Source: Phycisphaerae bacterium (GTDB lineage Bacteria > Planctomycetota > Phycisphaerae > Phycisphaerales > SM1A02). Taken from it: 21,037 bases of DNA. The number at the start of each line of letters is the position of its first letter. The stretch's first letter is position 1. The stretch is from the NCBI GenBank assembly GCA_002718515.1, contig PBEX01000012.1:28849-49885 (forward strand), written 5' to 3'. The translations under genes and the position numbers were made by a program. Positions 8,642-15,382 of this stretch are shown here, in pieces. The notes beneath the pieces are model-generated. The model made no database searches. It was not told the origin of the DNA and was given only the letters and a program-made list of their open reading frames with translations.

Positions 8642-8709
8642 TCCATTCCTTTCACAATACATAGTAACACTTTCAATCAGAAAGTTTCTATTGAGCAGTA
8701 AGGAATGAA
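8642..8709 (-). promoter_or_regulatory. Leader inverted repeat able to mask the Shine-Dalgarno of the UPF0173 gene
   Basis: Read on the minus strand, TTCATTCCTT (8709-8700) is complementary to AAGGAATGGA (8651-8642) over ten positions with one G-U pair. The second arm is the Shine-Dalgarno region just before the ATG at 8639. Between the arms lies a further hairpin, ACTTTC-TGATT-GAAAGT (8685-8669). A folded leader would hide the ribosome site of the first gene of the deaminase operon. No known riboswitch consensus is recognised, and the transcript start is unknown. Confidence 0.4.
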
Positions 8710-8720
8710 TTGTCAGAGAT

Positions 8721-9455
8721 TTATCGGCGTCGGCGTTTGCGTGTTGTAAAGCCAGCAAGTGCGATGAGAGCAAGTGCGCCAGGGGCGGGGACGAATTGAT
8801 ACGAGAATGCATATTGTCCCATGACAGAAAATGCACCTGTCCCAGCGACCTCCCACCCTTCGTCAGCGTACGTTACAAATTGAATTGGTTCTGCACCGAA
8901 GGTCGTTAAGTCGACGTCGTATAAGTTGACAGTTGCATTTTGCGATTCTTCAACATTCGCCCAAGCAAATGCAGCTGACGTTTGACCATGGTCCCAAGCA
9001 AACAGCGAGTTAATCAATTGCGTGTCATTGCCAAGGTCATACCAATCAGTTTGTGTTCCATTGTCTCCAGTTGCGTACCAATCAGAGCCAGTCGTAGTTG
9101 TTGATGAGAGCCCAAGAAAATGATCTGAAATAGAACCCGATGGGTCATTAAATGGCACGCCATCGAACAGCCCTACAAATGAGAGACCAGCATTCGTTTC
9201 AGTAAGTAAAAAAGAGATTCTGCCTGCAGTATCAACACCGTCATTTTGCAGTGTTGCTGCAAGGAGGTCTAATTCACTCATTGAAAATTGGTGGTCATTT
9301 CCATATAGAATGTCGAGTTGGCCAGCTTCTAAAATGAATGATTCACCACTGCCGCTGACTTCAATGTAGTCAGCCATGGTGAAAGAGCACGCTACGAATA
9401 GCGAGAGGAGGGGACAAAGATATCGGAAGTTATATGACATCGACATTGGTTTCAT
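8721..9455 (-). CDS. Secreted protein with PEP-CTERM-like sorting tail
   Basis: This 244-residue exported protein is of unknown function. An N-terminal signal peptide is seen (hydrophobic CPLLSLFVACSFTMA, cleavage near residue 28). The mature part is acidic and rich in Ser, Thr, Asp and Gly, with no recognised catalytic motif. The C-terminus reads PAPGALALIALAGF and then a cluster of basic residues ending RKRRRR, the layout of a PEP-CTERM signal (Pro-rich motif, hydrophobic helix, Arg-rich tail). In this system an exosortase cuts the tail and the protein goes to the surface or extracellular matrix. The PAPGALAL variant is typical of Phycisphaerae. No exosortase gene is in the window. Start choice is soft: no Shine-Dalgarno precedes the ATG at 9455, and ATG codons at 9446 and 9440 are alternatives. 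The 99-base gap upstream shows no convincing promoter. Confidence 0.8.
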   Translation of the reverse strand: MKPMSMSYNFRYLCPLLSLFVACSFTMADYIEVSGSGESFILEAGQLDILYGNDHQFSMSELDLLAATLQNDGVDTAGRISFLLTETNAGLSFVGLFDGVPFNDPSGSISDHFLGLSSTTTTGSDWYATGDNGTQTDWYDLGNDTQLINSLFAWDHGQTSAAFAWANVEESQNATVNLYDVDLTTFGAEPIQFVTYADEGWEVAGTGAFSVMGQYAFSYQFVPAPGALALIALAGFTTRKRRRR

Positions 9456-9554
9456 CGGTTTTATTCAATACAGGTATCACTCTTTCTTTGTTCTGAAATG
9501 GGTTTAAATTGCTAAAAATGCTCTCCTAACCCCCGTTTTCTGCCTATTTTTACA

Positions 9555-11000
9555 TCATAAAATTGGGGCGATGATTCCAATGGCGTTTTGCCATAACTGT
9601 TGAGTTATAGGCCATTCTTCGACTTCTTTGAGCGTGATGGGTGTTGATTGCTCAATGTAGGACATTTGAAGGAAACGTAACTGACTTGCAAAGTCGCTGT
9701 CGTAGACCAACATGCTGACTTCAAAGTTTAGTTCTAGACTTCGGCGGTCAAGGTTTGCTGAGCCAATGAGGGCAAAATCTCGGTCAATCGTCATCGTTTT
9801 TGCGTGCAGCAAGCCGCCGTGGAATTCATGGATTTTGATACCTGCGTCAAGCAACCGTTGATATCGCCCCTTGCTCGCTGCAGCAACAAGTTTAGAATCG
9901 TTACGGGCGGGGACAACCAAGTGCGTTTCAACGCCACGTTTTGCTGAAATCATTAGCGCAGACTCAGTTGCAGAATCAGGAGAAAAGTAGGGGGTGGTGA
10001 TGATGAGTTCTTCACTAGCATTGAAAAATGAAGTTTGTAGCAATTGTGATAGTGACATGTAATTGCTGCTAGGCCCAGTAGCAATGAGTTGTACAGGTAT
10101 CTTGCCTCGTTTAAACGAGACAGCCTCTGTTAGATACTCAGAGAGATTTTCATCATGATCCATATACCAATCTTGGATAAAGATTGCCTGCAACTCTCTT
10201 GTGATTGGTCCAACAATTCGAACTGATGCGTCAATCCATGGCGCATACTTAGGCTTCACTGCAAATGAAGCATCGGCGATGTTTTGTGAGCCAACATACC
10301 CAATGGTGTTGTCAATGACAGCAATCTTGCGGTGGTTTCTTAAATCGATTCTTGCAAACAAGGCTCTAAGAATGTTCGCTGGTAGAGCTCTACTAACTTG
10401 CACTCCATTCTGACTGAGTTGTTGGTATGTATTTGAGTTGAAGAATGCTTTCGAACCAATGGAATCGAGTAACAGTCTGCAAGTGACACCACGTGATTTT
10501 GCACGGATGAGTGCTTCAGCAATTCCCTTGCCAGCACTATCATCGAGCATAATGTAAGAAAGAATGTGGCAGTGATCTTTTGCTTCGTCAATGTCGCTGA
10601 TGAGGGACCTAATCATCTTGTCTGATTCTCCGAACAATGTGCAGTCATTGCCAGGCAAGACATGTGACCCTCCCACAGTCTCAGCGAGATATACGATTGA
10701 AGAATGTGCGGCATTTAACGATACTTTGCCAATCTGTGAATCTGGAATGTGGGCAGAGTAATTCTGTGGAATGAGTTTTTGAATCTTTTTGTTTCGCCTC
10801 TTTCGAAGCGCACCCAAGTTCGTTGTGCCGACTAACAGATACAAACATGTGCCAACAAATGGAATGATGAGGATGATTAGAATCCAAGCCAGTTTCGCAG
10901 ATGAGTTCTTACTCTTTTGAAGTAGAACAACAGCAATCATACAGACCTTGAGGATCAACTCTCCAAGAAACAATATGACTGGAATTGGAATGTCAAACAT
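9555..11000 (-). CDS. cls: Cardiolipin synthase (phospholipase D family)
   Basis: This 481-residue membrane-bound phospholipase D-superfamily enzyme makes cardiolipin by transphosphatidylation, in bacteria usually from two phosphatidylglycerols. Two hydrophobic helices occupy residues 5-27 and 37-58 (PLDc_N-type region), followed by a basic stretch and two PLD domains. Both HKD motifs are intact: HRKIAVIDNTIGYVGSQN (H223, K225, D230) and HAKTMTIDRDFALIGSANLD (H399, K401, D406). The length matches ClsA-type enzymes. It follows the FtsQ-like gene by 28 bases on the same strand, so it is probably co-transcribed with the wall/division cluster, in the place where ftsA would usually sit. No clear Shine-Dalgarno precedes the ATG at 11000. 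The alternative of another PLD-family phosphatidyltransferase is less likely given the full architecture. Confidence 0.9.
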   Translation of the reverse strand: MFDIPIPVILFLGELILKVCMIAVVLLQKSKNSSAKLAWILIILIIPFVGTCLYLLVGTTNLGALRKRRNKKIQKLIPQNYSAHIPDSQIGKVSLNAAHSSIVYLAETVGGSHVLPGNDCTLFGESDKMIRSLISDIDEAKDHCHILSYIMLDDSAGKGIAEALIRAKSRGVTCRLLLDSIGSKAFFNSNTYQQLSQNGVQVSRALPANILRALFARIDLRNHRKIAVIDNTIGYVGSQNIADASFAVKPKYAPWIDASVRIVGPITRELQAIFIQDWYMDHDENLSEYLTEAVSFKRGKIPVQLIATGPSSNYMSLSQLLQTSFFNASEELIITTPYFSPDSATESALMISAKRGVETHLVVPARNDSKLVAAASKGRYQRLLDAGIKIHEFHGGLLHAKTMTIDRDFALIGSANLDRRSLELNFEVSMLVYDSDFASQLRFLQMSYIEQSTPITLKEVEEWPITQQLWQNAIGIIAPIL

Positions 11001-11028
11001 CAGCTTGACTTACTGTACCACAAGGAGT

Positions 11029-11886
11029 TCATTTTCTAATAAATGAATTAGGATCAGTTAAATCAAACTGTCCTGAAACGCCTTGGTCAATCGCGCCAAA
11101 GGATTCATGTGCTTTTGCGAGCCGTTCAAGTTTCTGGATAGCGAGCGCTTCCAATGCTTTTTCCTGGTTTGGCGGTGAACCCCAAACAAACTGACTCGGT
11201 GTTTTAGTATTGAATAGAATGACTTGGCTACCACCGAATCTAGATAAATCCAGCGAGTCAATTTGAGCGGCCCAGTCGTAATCATAAAAGAGTTGAAGCA
11301 GTTTTAAACTGGCGACAACATCGTCGCCATCCCACTGCATGCCTGGTCTTGGTGGAGCAGGGTAATTCAACTGCTTTAGTGTTATGAAGTGGTAGCTGTC
11401 TTTGACTGTTTTGCCGATTCTGGATGGCAATCGCTTCCCGTATCCATCAACGAAAAAAATGCGTCCACCAGAATCAACTTTTGCATATGGAATCAAAAAG
11501 TTGCCATCGATCTCAGCGTTACTGTTGGATGTCCAGCGTACTTGGTTGACTTCTTCAAACCAACCAGTTTGTGCGAGCGCAGTCGAAACCGAAATCAGCC
11601 CATTTCTCGCTATTGGTTCATTTGCAAGATGCTCACGAGCGACATCTCGTAACTCATTGAGTAGTGAATCATCTAGCCAAGCAGGCACGTGCTTAAAGGT
11701 GATTGTGATGTCTGCAGGTGCAGGATGTGCAGCGCGCAACTTCGGGACGCTCAATGCAGTGAGTATTGTCAAACTACAAACCGTAAACACCCAAGCAAGT
11801 ACAATTGGCCTCTTTGATAACTCAACCAATCCGTTACAGAGTGCTGGTATAAACTTTGGAGTGCTTCTCTTTCGTTTTCGTGCCAT
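11029..11886 (-). CDS. ftsQ: FtsQ-like divisome protein (putative)
   Basis: This 285-residue single-pass membrane protein has a strongly basic N-terminus (ARKRKRSTPK), one hydrophobic helix at about 28-48 and a periplasmic remainder. The segment from about 60 to 125 (ITITFKHVPAWLDD, then VSTALAQTGWFEEVNQVRW) fits a POTRA-type domain. It is followed by the FtsQ-like pattern of an acidic beta region with a small residue turn (GRIFFVDGYGKRLP). Primary sequence similarity to classical FtsQ is weak. The call rests on this topology plus position: directly after murC-murB-ddl, the standard place of ftsQ in the dcw cluster. FtsQ links the early divisome to FtsL/FtsB and septal wall synthesis. Planctomycetes generally lack FtsZ, so its partners may differ. 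No good Shine-Dalgarno is seen before the ATG. Confidence 0.65.
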   Translation of the reverse strand: MARKRKRSTPKFIPALCNGLVELSKRPIVLAWVFTVCSLTILTALSVPKLRAAHPAPADITITFKHVPAWLDDSLLNELRDVAREHLANEPIARNGLISVSTALAQTGWFEEVNQVRWTSNSNAEIDGNFLIPYAKVDSGGRIFFVDGYGKRLPSRIGKTVKDSYHFITLKQLNYPAPPRPGMQWDGDDVVASLKLLQLFYDYDWAAQIDSLDLSRFGGSQVILFNTKTPSQFVWGSPPNQEKALEALAIQKLERLAKAHESFGAIDQGVSGQFDLTDPNSFIRK

Positions 11887-11895
11887 TCGTAGATG

Positions 11896-11933
11896 GACAT
11901 CGACAGAATATGTCTAAAATCTTGATGAAGATT
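11896..11933 (-). repeat. Small inverted repeats between ddl and the FtsQ-like gene
   Basis: The 99-base gap between ddl and the FtsQ-like gene contains AATCTT-GATG-AAGATT (11918-11933, 6-bp stem, 4-base loop; on the minus strand followed by TT) and GACAT (11896-11900) with ATGTC (11910-11914). They could form a weak terminator or attenuator plus leader hairpin on the minus-strand transcript. The rest of the gap shows nothing clear. Confidence 0.35.
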
Positions 11934-11985
11934 CAAGTTCATTATGATTGCTAGGGAGGCGAGGAAAGCACTAAAAACGTGATTA

Positions 11986-12876
11986 TTAACCCCGATTAAG
12001 GGCTAATTGGGTGAGTCGTTCGCATAAGGCAGTCATCGATAATCCGTGGTCGGCTGCTGCCATGGGGAATAAAGATGACTCAGTGAAGCCCGGCATTGTG
12101 TTGGCTTCTAGGAACCACTGGCCGTCGTCTCCGACAATGAAATCTATACGAGCCAAATCTCTAAGTTCGAGTGCTTCATACATTTTGAGAGCATGTTGAA
12201 TGCAATTATGGTCAGGCAACTCTGGGTTCACGACATATCTCGTGTCATTACGTTGGTACTTGGCTTCAAAATCATAGGTGCCAATATCTTGAGGAGGAAT
12301 GATTTCGATGATTGAAAGGGGTGTTCCATCGAGAATTGAGATGGTTATCTCTTGCCCTCTTACAAACTGTTCCGCGATGTAAGGCTTGCCACAGATAAGG
12401 GAATTCATCGCAGTGTTTGCTTCTTCTTCCGTCGTGCAGATGGCTAAGCCAACACTTGACCCTTCATCAACTGGTTTTAAAACAAAAGGTAAATCGAGTG
12501 AACATGCAGAGGCATCGCAGATGCGTTCCCATTTTGGTGTTGGTATGCCATGCTCAATTGCGACTCGTTTTGACGCGTGTTTATCCATTGCCAATTTTGC
12601 TGGTTTACTCGTCGAGCCAACGAATGGAATACCAGTACTTTCAAGGCATTCTTGCAGTGGTCCGCCTTCACCATAGGGACCGTGTAGCACTGGGAAAACA
12701 ACATCGACATTTAATGCACGCAGCCCATCAACTGAAGTTTCATCAATCACACAAGGTTGAACGTCGAACAACGATGACTGTTCTAGCGCGTTCACAATTG
12801 CATTGCCTGAACGAATAGAAACTTCACGCTCAGAATCTGGTCCGCCCATCAAAATAGCGACGATTGGTGTTTTCAT
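11986..12876 (-). CDS. ddl: D-alanine--D-alanine ligase
   Basis: This 296-residue ATP-grasp ligase joins two D-alanines to form the dipeptide end of the peptidoglycan precursor, in the cytoplasm. Visible marks are the N-terminal block VAILMGGPDSEREVSIRSG, the loop HGPYGEGGPLQECLE (Gly where many Ddl enzymes have Asp), FVLKPVDEGSSVGLAI for ATP binding, the hinge IAEQFVRGQEITISIL, LARIDFIV, and the metal-binding LEANTMPGFTESSLFP. The frame extends 27 bases further to a TTG, but the ATG at 12876 is preferred. It gives the usual Ddl N-terminus and an ATGA overlap with the murB stop (12873-12876). It lies in the order murC-murB-ddl-ftsQ typical of the dcw cluster. Confidence 0.95.
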   Translation of the reverse strand: MKTPIVAILMGGPDSEREVSIRSGNAIVNALEQSSLFDVQPCVIDETSVDGLRALNVDVVFPVLHGPYGEGGPLQECLESTGIPFVGSTSKPAKLAMDKHASKRVAIEHGIPTPKWERICDASACSLDLPFVLKPVDEGSSVGLAICTTEEEANTAMNSLICGKPYIAEQFVRGQEITISILDGTPLSIIEIIPPQDIGTYDFEAKYQRNDTRYVVNPELPDHNCIQHALKMYEALELRDLARIDFIVGDDGQWFLEANTMPGFTESSLFPMAAADHGLSMTALCERLTQLALNRG

Positions 12877-13820
12877 CTGCTTGTTGCCTCGTCCCTTGAC
12901 CAAATGACGACTTCGTTGTGAAGTTGAATTCCTGTTGCATCAAGAACTCTCATCTGAATCTCATCCATCAAATCAATGACATGTCGTGCGGTTGCTGAAG
13001 GCGAAGTCACGATGAAGTTTGCATGGTGTTCACTGACACTTGCGCCTCCAACGGTAAGTCCCTTTAAGCCAGATTGATCGATGAGCAGTCCAGCGGAAAC
13101 TCGTTCCCCATTATTGTTAAGGGGGTTTTTAAATGCACATCCTGCTGAGGACTCTGCAAGTGGTTGCCTTGTTTTCTTCCACTTGAAGATTTCTTTCACT
13201 CGTTTTCGAACTTCTACAGGGTCACTTTCTTCGACTGCAAATGACGCTGAAAGCACAACGGGTGCGGGAAGGGATGATGTTCGATAATCGAATTCTAGTT
13301 CGCTAGCAGAGTACGTCACCAAATCTCCATTTGCGAGTAAGCATGTGACTGTTTCTAAGTGATCACTGATTTTACCGTACTTACCACCGGCATTCATTCG
13401 TATAGCTCCGCCGATCGTTGCAGGAATTCCTGCCATCGAAGTAAGCCCTTCAAACCCTCTCCGTGTTGAATCCATGAGTACAGTTGCGAGGTCTGCGCCA
13501 GCCATCGCATGAAGTGTGTCTTGTTGCTCGTTTCGTCTGAAGGCGTGCGTTTTAAAACACTCAGCAGCGAGGTGAACAATGACGCCTTCAACGCCAATGT
13601 CATCAACAAGTAAGTTTTGCCCCTTGCCTAGAATATGTACAGGAGTGCCTGAATTGTGGCACCTTCTCATGAGTAATGAAAGCGCGTCAGTTGACCGTGG
13701 TGTAACGAGTACGTCTGCTCTTCCACCAATAGCAAAGTTTGTCATCGCGCCAATCTGCGCATCATGTTCAAAGTCGACATCTAACCCACCAAAGAAAGTT
13801 GATTGGAACTTTTGAGCCAT
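12873..13820 (-). CDS. murB: UDP-N-acetylenolpyruvoylglucosamine reductase MurB
   Basis: This 315-residue FAD enzyme reduces UDP-GlcNAc-enolpyruvate to UDP-MurNAc with NADPH, the second committed step of peptidoglycan synthesis. FAD-binding motifs are clear: MTNFAIGGRADVLVTP, ILGKGQNLLVDD, and GLTSMAGIPATIGGAIRMNAGG. The C-terminal substrate part has ESSAGCAFKNP, where the general-acid position is Cys rather than the Ser of E. coli, as in many other bacteria. It then has LLIDQSGLKGLTVGGASVSEHHANF and a late NEVVIW. The short C-terminal domain fits the type II MurB group. An ATG 57 bases further upstream would overlap murC; the ATG at 13820, ten bases after the murC stop, gives the normal N-terminus. 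Confidence 0.94.
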   Translation of the reverse strand: MAQKFQSTFFGGLDVDFEHDAQIGAMTNFAIGGRADVLVTPRSTDALSLLMRRCHNSGTPVHILGKGQNLLVDDIGVEGVIVHLAAECFKTHAFRRNEQQDTLHAMAGADLATVLMDSTRRGFEGLTSMAGIPATIGGAIRMNAGGKYGKISDHLETVTCLLANGDLVTYSASELEFDYRTSSLPAPVVLSASFAVEESDPVEVRKRVKEIFKWKKTRQPLAESSAGCAFKNPLNNNGERVSAGLLIDQSGLKGLTVGGASVSEHHANFIVTSPSATARHVIDLMDEIQMRVLDATGIQLHNEVVIWSRDEATSR

Positions 13821-13830
13821 CAAATGAATA

Positions 13831-15303
13831 CTACGACGAGTTTGAGAGTTCAGGGTGAGAACAGAGGTCGTGTGCAATTGACGTGACGGGTCCAGCGCCC
13901 ATGACAGTAATCAAATCGCCATCTCGAGCGTGCGATTTTACATACTTCACAATCTCATCAAAAGTTTCATAGTGTTTCGCAACAGCGCCTTTTGCGATTA
14001 GTTTGTCTACTAAATCCTGTGCAGAGACGCGTTGTTTTTCTGCTTCAGAGTCTCTGACAAAGTAGATATGCGGAACAATGACTTCATCAGCACTCGAAAA
14101 GCTCTGAGCAAACTGGTCAAGCAAGAATCGAGTTCGACTGTGTTGATGCGGTTGGAACACACAGATTAAGCGCTTGGGTAACTCGGAAGCTCTAATCGCA
14201 CGCAGTGTCATTTCAATTTCAGTTGGGTGATGTCCGTAATCATCATAGATCGTTGCCAAACCGCCATCTTTACATGAGAGCGTTCCTACATTCTGCAATC
14301 TTCTGTCTACGCCCTGAAAGTTTTCTAGTGGTTCGACAATGTCGTCCCAATCAACTCCTAACCGTGCAGCAAGAATAGCCGCAGCAACTGCATTGAGTGC
14401 ATTGTGTGAACCAAGCATAGAATTGGTCCACTGAATCGTCCAAAGGCCTTCTCTAAGAATGCCTACGCGACGAACTGAAGGGTCGAAAATGACTTGATAA
14501 TCTGCTTCCGGATGGAATCCGTATGTTTCAACTTTGCATTGGAGCCCTGGCGTGATGAGTTGCCTATGCGCTCCATCGTGTGCAATCAATAGGTACCCGC
14601 CTAAGTTCTCATGAGGAATGCTTGAGGCGAATCCTTTGAATGATTCGATGATTGCATCTAGTGATTGGTAATAATCAAGATGGTCTTCTTCGATGTTATG
14701 AATGAGTGCAAGCGTAGGGTCGTGGTCATGAAACGAGCGATTAAACTCGCATGATTCGCTGATAAGCATCCCTTTTGAACCTTTTAAACGGCCGACTGGA
14801 ACTTCAGCAGCGCCGACTCGACACGAACCGCCGATTTGTTCACAATTTGCGCCGACAATAAAACTTGGGTCGATGCCTGCGTGCAGCAAAATTGCGCTGA
14901 GCATCGAAACGGTCGTTGATTTCCCATGCGTCCCGGCAATGCAAACGCCTGTGTGTCTTGTTTGCACGATGCCTAGCATTTTGGAATACGTCACAAGTGG
15001 AATGCCAAGCCGATCACTTGCTAACATTTCGGGGTGGTCGTCAGGAATAGCAGCAGAATGGACAACAACATCAATCGCCGAGGAAACCTCGCTCCCATCT
15101 TGCTCAAATGAAACAGGGATTCCGAGTCGAATGAGGTTTTCAGTAACATCGCTTTCTACTGCATCTGTACCCTGAACGGCCCCACCTAGGCGTTGAATGA
15201 TTTGTGCTAAACCGCTCATTCCACATCCGCCTATGCCAATGAAATGAAAGGTCTTCCCATGAATTGCATCTGCTGAAAACGGAAGTGGTATTGTTGGAGT
15301 CAT
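13831..15303 (-). CDS. murC: UDP-N-acetylmuramate--L-alanine ligase MurC
   Basis: This 490-residue Mur ligase adds L-alanine to UDP-MurNAc with ATP. Three domains can be followed. The first is an N-terminal Rossmann-like part, FIGIGGCGMSGLAQI (21-35) and the HSAAIPDDHPE loop. The second is a central ATPase with GTHGKST (124-130) and HNIEEDHLDYY. The third is a C-terminal domain with YDDYGHHPTEI, the MurC-type FQPHQHSRTR, and the late VMGAGPV. Length agrees with MurC. It opens the minus-strand cluster murC-murB-ddl-ftsQ-cls. No Shine-Dalgarno precedes the ATG; a -10-like TAGAAT lies only six bases upstream, so the message may be leaderless. murG, its usual upstream neighbour, is replaced here by a divergent regulator. 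Confidence 0.95.
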   Translation of the reverse strand: MTPTIPLPFSADAIHGKTFHFIGIGGCGMSGLAQIIQRLGGAVQGTDAVESDVTENLIRLGIPVSFEQDGSEVSSAIDVVVHSAAIPDDHPEMLASDRLGIPLVTYSKMLGIVQTRHTGVCIAGTHGKSTTVSMLSAILLHAGIDPSFIVGANCEQIGGSCRVGAAEVPVGRLKGSKGMLISESCEFNRSFHDHDPTLALIHNIEEDHLDYYQSLDAIIESFKGFASSIPHENLGGYLLIAHDGAHRQLITPGLQCKVETYGFHPEADYQVIFDPSVRRVGILREGLWTIQWTNSMLGSHNALNAVAAAILAARLGVDWDDIVEPLENFQGVDRRLQNVGTLSCKDGGLATIYDDYGHHPTEIEMTLRAIRASELPKRLICVFQPHQHSRTRFLLDQFAQSFSSADEVIVPHIYFVRDSEAEKQRVSAQDLVDKLIAKGAVAKHYETFDEIVKYVKSHARDGDLITVMGAGPVTSIAHDLCSHPELSNSS

Positions 15304-15309
15304 CTACAC

Positions 15310-15315
15310 ATTCTA
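15310..15315 (-). promoter_or_regulatory. Possible -10 element of murC
   Basis: On the minus strand TAGAAT (15315-15310) matches the -10 consensus in five of six positions and ends six bases before the murC ATG. That would place the transcript start at or next to the start codon. No convincing -35 box is found at 16-18 bases, so this is tentative. Confidence 0.3.
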
Positions 15316-15343
15316 TCGTTGAGTAAGGTTCTAAATCTTGAAA

Positions 15344-15360
15344 GTGAGCCACTTGCTCAC
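15344..15360. promoter_or_regulatory. Inverted repeat, candidate operator between murC and the NtrC-type gene
   Basis: GTGAGC-CACTT-GCTCAC is a perfect 6-bp inverted repeat with a 5-base spacer in the 79-base divergent gap. It lies eight bases upstream of the TACAAT -10 candidate, covering the -35 zone of the regulator gene, and about 40-57 bases upstream of murC. That layout suits a dimeric transcription factor acting on one or both genes. No family consensus is recognised. Confidence 0.45.
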
Positions 15361-15367
15361 AGGTCTG

Positions 15368-15373
15368 TACAAT
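15368..15373 (+). promoter_or_regulatory. Possible -10 element (TACAAT) of the response-regulator gene
   Basis: TACAAT, five of six positions of the -10 consensus, ends nine bases before the ATG at 15383, so the transcript would be leaderless or nearly so. This agrees with the absence of a Shine-Dalgarno. No proper -35 box is seen; the inverted repeat 15344-15360 lies there instead, hinting at activator dependence. Confidence 0.4.
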
Positions 15374-15382
15374 ACACAAATC

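Noticed and set aside
9480..9554. Terminator or promoter in the gap between cls and the PEP-CTERM-like gene
   Set aside because: The AT-rich stretch GCTAAAAATGC is not a true inverted repeat, and no paired -35/-10 boxes with 16-18 base spacing could be found.
11402..11917. 171-codon open frame on the plus strand opposite the FtsQ-like gene
   Set aside because: It is the antisense shadow of a gene with coherent topology and context. The translation has no recognisable family, membrane pattern or ribosome site.
12417..12818. 133-codon open frame on the plus strand opposite ddl
   Set aside because: It lies wholly within the clearly conserved ddl gene, and its translation is low-complexity in character with no domain.
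12876..12903. TTG start nine codons upstream for ddl
   Set aside because: The added residues do not belong to the Ddl N-terminus and overlap murB. The ATG at 12876 forms the same ATGA overlap seen elsewhere in the window.
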